Of a stretch of DNA of 8,927 nt, positions 5,904 to 8,927 are shown in pieces. A program made the translations under genes and the position numbers. Below the pieces are notes generated by a model, which ran no database searches, was not told the DNA's origin, and saw only the letters and a list, made by a program, of their open reading frames with translations. Origin of the DNA: Selenomonadaceae bacterium (GTDB lineage: Bacteria > Bacillota > Negativicutes > Selenomonadales > Selenomonadaceae); NCBI GenBank assembly GCA_017453765.1, contig JAFTEG010000159.1, forward strand, positions 1 to 8,927, written 5' to 3'. Within the stretch, counting starts at the first letter, position 1. Each line of letters begins with the position of its first letter.

Positions 5904-5980
5904 CCCTAGCCCCTAGCCCCTAGCCCCAAGCCCCTAATCCCTCTTCCCTCATCCCTCTTCCCTAATCCCTCTTCCCTAAA
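5904..5980. repeat. C-rich heptad array, eleven units
   Basis: Eleven uninterrupted 7-bp units run in register. Units 1-3 are CCCTAGC, unit 4 is CCCAAGC, and the rest are CCCTAAT, CCCTCTT, CCCTCAT or CCCTAAA. The invariant part is CCC at the first three positions. The minus strand of the first five units, plus the CCC of the sixth, has runs of three or four G separated by 3-4 nt, so a quadruplex could form there, opposite in strand to the array at 2974. The array ends 7 bp before the -35 box of the flavodoxin promoter. Confidence 0.88.
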
Positions 5981-5987
5981 AAAAATA

Positions 5988-6016
5988 TTGACGGCAGGAA
6001 AGGGCTATGATAATAT
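5988..6016 (+). promoter_or_regulatory. Sigma-70-type promoter for flavodoxin
   Basis: TTGACG (5988-5993) and TAATAT (6011-6016) are separated by exactly 17 bp and preceded by an A-run. Transcription would start near 6023, about 27 nt before the flavodoxin ATG. A GATAAT hexamer overlaps the -10 region (6009-6014), but a single hexamer is not enough to call a Fur box. Confidence 0.6.
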
Positions 6017-6049
6017 TTGCGGCGAAAATTTCTTGAAGGGATGATTTTA

Positions 6050-6478
6050 ATGAGCAAAATTGCAGTCGTGTTTTGGAGCGGCACGGGTAACACCGAAGCA
6101 ATGGCGGATGCCGTTGTAAAAGGCGTTAAAAGCGTGACGAATGAGGTTGACCTCTTTCAAGTTGATGACTTTTCCGCAGACAAAATGTCCAAGTACGACG
6201 GCTTTATTTTCGGTTGCCCTGCAATGGGTGATGAAGTTTTGGAGGAAGATTCCTTCGAGCCGTTTTTCACCGAAGCAGAAGAAAAAATAGACGGCGTAAC
6301 CGTTGCATTGTTCGGCTCCTACGGCTGGGGCGGCGGCGCGTGGATGGAAGCATGGGCAGATCGCACGAAAGAAGCCGGCGCTAAGTTAATCGGTACCGTG
6401 ACTGCCGAAAATGCACCTGACGATGACGCGCTTGCTAATTGCGAAAAACTCGGCAAGGATTTGGCTAACGCGGTATAA
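6050..6478 (+). CDS. Short-chain flavodoxin
   Basis: Flavodoxin is a soluble FMN protein that carries single electrons at low potential and can replace ferredoxin. The 142-aa protein has the FMN phosphate loop SGTGNT (10-15), the isoalloxazine loops GCPAMGDEVLE (55-65) and GSYGWGGGAWMEAW (89-102, W93 expected to stack on the flavin), and no long-chain insertion. The pattern WSGTGNTEAMA, GCPAMG, EPFF, LFGSYGWG and MPD/APD follows the Megasphaera elsdenii flavodoxin as I remember it, supporting a Negativicutes host. ATG 6050 is 9 nt from GAAGGG (6035-6040); the frame stays open upstream to a TTG at 6017, and an ATG at 6041 overlaps the SD, so both are less likely. It has its own promoter and terminator, so is probably a single-gene unit. 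Iron-dependent control is common for flavodoxins but not demonstrated here. Confidence 0.95.
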   Translation: MSKIAVVFWSGTGNTEAMADAVVKGVKSVTNEVDLFQVDDFSADKMSKYDGFIFGCPAMGDEVLEEDSFEPFFTEAEEKIDGVTVALFGSYGWGGGAWMEAWADRTKEAGAKLIGTVTAENAPDDDALANCEKLGKDLANAV

Positions 6479-6503
6479 AAAATTTTTCGTGACAATAAAA
6501 GTT

Positions 6504-6537
6504 AAATCTCCGTTCATGTCAGAGCGGGGATTTTTTT
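6504..6537 (+). terminator. Intrinsic terminator after flavodoxin
   Basis: A 12-bp stem pairs 6504-6515 (AAATCTCCGTTC) with 6522-6533 (GAGCGGGGATTT), including two G-U pairs, around a 6-nt loop. It runs into seven T at 6531-6537. It lies 25 bp after the flavodoxin stop. Confidence 0.88.
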
Positions 6538-6557
6538 GGTTAGAGACTGCTGATAAG

Positions 6558-6587
6558 TTTTTTATAAATTTTTTATAAATTTTTTAA
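6558..6587. repeat. AT-rich 11-bp direct repeat in the flavodoxin/GNAT spacer
   Basis: TTTTTTATAAA occurs twice in tandem (6558-6568, 6569-6579), followed by TTTTTTAA. The 6538-6691 spacer otherwise has no gene. It also contains GGCGC (6601-6605) and GCGCC (6631-6635) followed by eight T, a weak terminator-like arrangement with a 25-nt loop. I find no promoter for the downstream acetyltransferase that I would defend, though the A/T tracts could act as an UP-like element. Confidence 0.55.
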
Positions 6588-6691
6588 CCTACTTTCTTTT
6601 GGCGCAAAAATTTACAGCTACGGTACATCCGCGCCGTTTTTTTTATTTTGAATTTATCAACAGCACCTATTAGAAATGCGGAGTGATTCAA

Positions 6692-7204
6692 ATGATTTTA
6701 ATTGAAGGTGACCGCCTTCGTATTCGCCGCGCTGAAATGTCTGATTTAAACTTTATCTTGGACTTGCAGGTTAAGCCGGAAAATGTTAAATTTATCGTGC
6801 CGTTCAGTAAAGAATTTCATACAAAAATTTTAAATTCGGACTGCACGAAGAATATGGACGTTATCATTGAAGAAATTGAAAGCGGCGTTGCAGTCGGCTA
6901 CTTTATGCTTAGTGAGCTTGATAATCCCCACAATAAGATTGAGATTACTCAAGGCATAATAGACAAAAAAAATTGCGGCTATGGTCGCGAAACGTTTACA
7001 CTTTTGCTGAAATGGATTTTCGGTGTGAAAAAATGTCACCGTGCTTTTCTTGACTGCAAAGAGTATAATTCTGTAGGCATACACCTTTATGAAAGTTTGG
7101 GATTTAAGCGTGAAGGCGTTATGCGCGAAATAATTTTTACAAACGGCGTTTATGAAAATCTTATCTTGTATGGAATGCTCGACAGAGAATTTCAGGTAAA
7201 TTGA
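6692..7204 (+). CDS. GNAT-family N-acetyltransferase (RimJ/RimL-like)
   Basis: GNAT enzymes move an acetyl group from acetyl-CoA to an amine. The 170-aa length and LRIRRAEMSDLNFILDL start (9-25) fit the RimJ/RimL-type branch (GNAT_3-like). The acetyl-CoA loop is NCGYGRE at 94-100, and the typical C-terminal block is HRAFLDCKEYNSVGIHLYES (116-135) with LGFKREGVMRE (136-146). The first basic position of the usual Q/R-x-x-G-x-G/A motif is a lysine pair (K92-K93). ATG 6692 lies 8 nt after GGAG (6680-6683); a GTG at 6683 overlaps that SD and is rejected. The target could be a ribosomal protein N terminus, an antibiotic or a small amine; it cannot be told from sequence. Bases look more A/T-rich than neighbouring genes. 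A partial copy of its tail follows before the channel gene. Confidence 0.88.
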   Translation: MILIEGDRLRIRRAEMSDLNFILDLQVKPENVKFIVPFSKEFHTKILNSDCTKNMDVIIEEIESGVAVGYFMLSELDNPHNKIEITQGIIDKKNCGYGRETFTLLLKWIFGVKKCHRAFLDCKEYNSVGIHLYESLGFKREGVMREIIFTNGVYENLILYGMLDREFQVN

Positions 7205-7205
7205 A

Positions 7206-7238
7206 ATGATTGACCGAGAATTTCAAGCGAAGATATAG
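7206..7238 (+). pseudogene. Duplicated C-terminal tail of the GNAT gene (11-codon remnant)
   Basis: ATG at 7206 opens a 10-residue reading frame, MIDREFQAKI, ending in TAG at 7236-7238. It mirrors the end of the preceding protein, MLDREFQVN, encoded from 7175. The DNA is similar too (GAC-GAGAATTTCA in both, with one base different), offset by 31 bp and so in another frame. It may be what is left of a second GNAT paralogue after deletion, or a local duplication. Its stop overlaps the SD of the channel gene, so if translated it could couple the two genes. Confidence 0.5.
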
Positions 7239-7250
7239 GAGGAATTTTTT

Positions 7251-8342
7251 TTGGAAGTACTGGTAAAACTTATCGAAATGGATTTTATTGAATTACTGCA
7301 ATACCTGGTAATTCCGATTTGCATTTTGATTATCTCACTTTTTGTCGGCATAGCGATAAACCGCGCTTTGATAAGAAGAGCGGCGCGACTTGAAAAAACT
7401 GAAACGTCAAGCATTAAGGAAATATTCTACCGCGCGATTCAAGGCGTCCCCGTTTCACTGTGTATGGTTATCGGCTTGTACTGGGTAGTAAACACCAGTC
7501 ATATGCCGGACACAATAAGGCAACTTTTGTCGTACCTGCTTTTCACCAGCATAATGTTCACGATAACGCGCGTGGTTGAACGTACGGTTTCCGGCTTTAT
7601 CAATATGAAATTTTCAACGTCGGGCGCCGCGTCACAGTCAACGCTGATGAGTACGATTTTAAAAGTTTTTATCTACGCGTCGGGCGGCTTGATTATCCTG
7701 CAATACTACGGAATTTCAATAGCGCCGATTCTTGCGGCAATGAGCGTCGGCGGTATGGCGGCGGCACTTGGTCTTCAAGACACGTTACAAAATATTTTCG
7801 CAGGTGTACAAATTCTTTTGTCGAAACAGATTAAGGTAAATGACTTTATAAAAATCGGATCTAATGAAGGTCGCGTAGTTGACATGAACTGGCGCTTTAC
7901 CACAATTATGCCGGCAAATGAAGGCACTGTCATTGTTATACCGAATAAAGATATTGCCGGCTCCACAAGCGTAAACTATTCCCGCCCGCGCGAAGACGTT
8001 ATAATCGTCGTACCTATCGGCGTCGGCTATGAAAGTGACTTGGAGCAGGTTGAACGCGTCACGATTGAAGTTGCACGCGATATCATGATTGAAGTTGACG
8101 ACTATGAACCGGCGATAAATTCTGAAGGCGTCGATATAAATCCCCTTGCACCTAAGATATTTTTTACAGAGTTCGCCGATTCGTCCATAAATTTCAATGC
8201 GATATTACACGCACATAAATTTCAAAATCAATTAATGCTTAGACACAAATTTATCATGGCGATTACAAAACGCTACCGCGAAGAGGGTATTAACATTCCG
8301 TTCCCGATTCGTACCGTTTTAATGCCTGATAAACAAAATTAG
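7251..8342 (+). CDS. MscS-family mechanosensitive ion channel
   Basis: Small-conductance mechanosensitive channels open when membrane tension rises and release solutes during osmotic downshock. This 363-aa protein has hydrophobic segments at about residues 18-38, 64-82, 92-110 and 136-153, then the pore-lining helix PILAAMSVGGMAAALGLQDT (159-178) running into NIFAGVQILL (181-190). The cytoplasmic beta domain follows, with DFIKIGSNEGRVVDMNWRFT (198-217) and the signature VIVIPNKDIAGSTSVNYSR (227-245). The alpha/beta C-terminal vestibule is present, so the protein looks complete, with one or two more membrane helices than E. coli MscS. The start is TTG at 7251, decided by a near-perfect SD, TAGGAGG (7236-7242), 8 nt away; the first in-frame ATG (7278) has no comparable SD. 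It starts 46 bp after the GNAT stop and is probably co-transcribed with it. Confidence 0.93.
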   Translation: MEVLVKLIEMDFIELLQYLVIPICILIISLFVGIAINRALIRRAARLEKTETSSIKEIFYRAIQGVPVSLCMVIGLYWVVNTSHMPDTIRQLLSYLLFTSIMFTITRVVERTVSGFINMKFSTSGAASQSTLMSTILKVFIYASGGLIILQYYGISIAPILAAMSVGGMAAALGLQDTLQNIFAGVQILLSKQIKVNDFIKIGSNEGRVVDMNWRFTTIMPANEGTVIVIPNKDIAGSTSVNYSRPREDVIIVVPIGVGYESDLEQVERVTIEVARDIMIEVDDYEPAINSEGVDINPLAPKIFFTEFADSSINFNAILHAHKFQNQLMLRHKFIMAITKRYREEGINIPFPIRTVLMPDKQN

Positions 8343-8416
8343 CCGCTGTCGGTAAGTCTACGTTACAACCTTAAAATAGCTGGCGCGGCATTTCCGGCGT
8401 CTACGCAAAGTCACAA

Positions 8417-8430
8417 TGGCGTAAACGCCA
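8417..8430. repeat. Short hairpin between the channel and nrdD-like genes
   Basis: TGGCG (8417-8421) and CGCCA (8426-8430) enclose a 4-nt loop. The T-run comes only 11 nt later (8441-8447), so it is a weak candidate terminator at best. The rest of 8343-8471 shows no gene or promoter that I can support. Confidence 0.4.
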
Positions 8431-8471
8431 CCATATTAAAAAATTTTTAAGTGCAGAAAGGTGGTGATTGT

Positions 8472-8723
8472 ATGATAAAAATTGAAGGCGTAGAAGTCAA
8501 CGTCATGGGGCTTGACGAGTTCACCGCGCAGGACGCGCAGAAGTATATTGACTACGTGAAAGAGCGTACTGCGGAGCCGCTGAAAAGCATTGAAGTCAAG
8601 CTTTGCGACGACGGCAAGGTCGATGTCGATTACATTTTGCAAGGCGAAAAGTTTGAACGTATTAGAAGAATCACCGGATACCGTGCGACACGTTTGTATA
8701 TGAAAAGTATGCACGCCGCCTAA
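8472..8723 (+). CDS. Small protein resembling anaerobic ribonucleotide reductase (NrdD) C-terminal proteins, abnormal end
   Basis: This 83-aa soluble protein reads MIKIEGVEVNVMGLDEFTAQ, then DAQKYIDYVKERT, DGKVDVDYILQGEKFERIRR and ITGY at 67-70. The FERIRRITGY motif, as I remember it, occurs in small proteins annotated as anaerobic ribonucleoside-triphosphate reductase in Firmicutes, where it continues as LVGT-DRWNNAK and a basic tail. Here it continues RATRLYMKSMHAA and stops, so the conserved end is missing. A small indel just after ITGY, or natural divergence, could explain this. ATG 8472 is chosen because AAAGGTGG (8457-8464) lies 7 nt upstream; the GTG at 8451 precedes that SD. Tandem TAA stops follow. 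No nrdD or nrdG is visible in the window to support the assignment. Its role is unknown; family confidence is moderate. Confidence 0.6.
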   Translation: MIKIEGVEVNVMGLDEFTAQDAQKYIDYVKERTAEPLKSIEVKLCDDGKVDVDYILQGEKFERIRRITGYRATRLYMKSMHAA

Positions 8724-8927
8724 TAACGGCAGAACTTTACACACGAACAGTGGAATGAAGGAGTAACGCCCTGAAACGCTGTCACTGAGACTACGGCAGG
8801 CAAGGAATTAGGGGCTGTTGAATAAGTCAACGCGATAAAATTAAAATTCAAGAGCGGCATTAACCAGCGGCAGTGCGCCAAGTCTGAATTACAGTGCCCA
8901 CTGACTCGCGGCGTAACGCTTAAACCG
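8724..8927. other. Gene-free 204-bp end of window, with a possible insertion-sequence terminus
   Basis: No reading frame with a start and SD is supported here. From 8811 the sequence GGGGCTGTTGAATAAGTC looks like the terminal inverted repeat of some DDE-type insertion sequences (IS5/IS1182-like ends, from memory), with TTA immediately outside. GTTGA and TCAAC (8817-8821, 8827-8831) form a small hairpin within it. The motif CAGTG or CACTG recurs at 8748, 8784, 8872, 8892 and 8899, and the last two form a perfect inverted repeat, which could instead mean a structured RNA. The window ends before either idea can be tested. Confidence 0.3.

Noticed and set aside
6009..6027. Fur box at the flavodoxin promoter
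   Set aside because: Only one GATAAT hexamer matches; the rest does not follow the palindromic consensus.
6601..6645. Second intrinsic terminator or small-RNA end in the flavodoxin/GNAT spacer
   Set aside because: Stem of only 5 bp (GGCGC/GCGCC) with a 25-nt loop; the T-run alone is not sufficient.
8758..8785. SD-like AAGGAG at 8758-8763 suggesting a further gene
   Set aside because: No ATG, GTG or TTG at a suitable distance; a CTG at 8771 stops after five codons.
8811..8840. tmRNA start (GGGGCTG...)
   Set aside because: The conserved tmRNA motif GGNTTCGAC is absent and no tRNA-like end is visible.

Overview
The window looks like chromosome of a flagellated, anaerobic, two-membraned Firmicute (Negativicutes, Selenomonas-like). 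Three features point there. FlgH and FlgI (outer-membrane L-ring and peptidoglycan P-ring proteins) are only needed by cells with an outer membrane. A short-chain flavodoxin closely resembles the Megasphaera elsdenii protein as I remember it. Most genes have strong Gram-positive-style Shine-Dalgarno (SD) sites. All genes recognised are on the + strand. The genus assignment is inference.

Layout. (1) 1-2963 is the end of a flagellar rod/ring operon: flgH, two unrecognised small genes, flgI, and a short flgJ holding only the rod-binding domain. (2) 2964-3087 is a gene-free stretch made almost entirely of 7-bp tandem repeats, G-rich then C/T-rich. (3) 3088-5873 is a probable operon: an Lrp/AsnC-type regulator, a PLP-dependent aminotransferase overlapping it by 4 bp, and a secreted M48 zinc metallopeptidase. 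(4) 5874-6537 holds a second 7-bp repeat array, a good sigma-70-type promoter, flavodoxin and a clear intrinsic terminator, so flavodoxin is probably monocistronic. (5) 6538-8342 has an AT-rich spacer, a GNAT acetyltransferase and an MscS-type channel with a TTG start. (6) 8343-8927 has a small gene resembling the C-terminal part of anaerobic ribonucleotide reductase proteins, with an abnormal end, then about 200 bp without a gene that may contain one end of an insertion sequence.

How the genes work together. FlgH, FlgI and FlgJ build the periplasmic and outer-membrane bushing of the flagellar rod. The Lrp-type protein probably controls the aminotransferase it overlaps. The M48 peptidase carries a signal peptide, so it may act in envelope quality control. 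Flavodoxin is a low-potential electron carrier for anaerobic metabolism.

Most notable: a two-gene cassette inserted between flgH and flgI that may be a toxin/immunity-like pair; 7-bp repeat arrays with G-quadruplex potential on opposite strands; repeat remnants abutting the SD of three genes; and a duplicated tail of the GNAT gene in front of the channel gene. No complete, clearly new defence or mobile system is visible.
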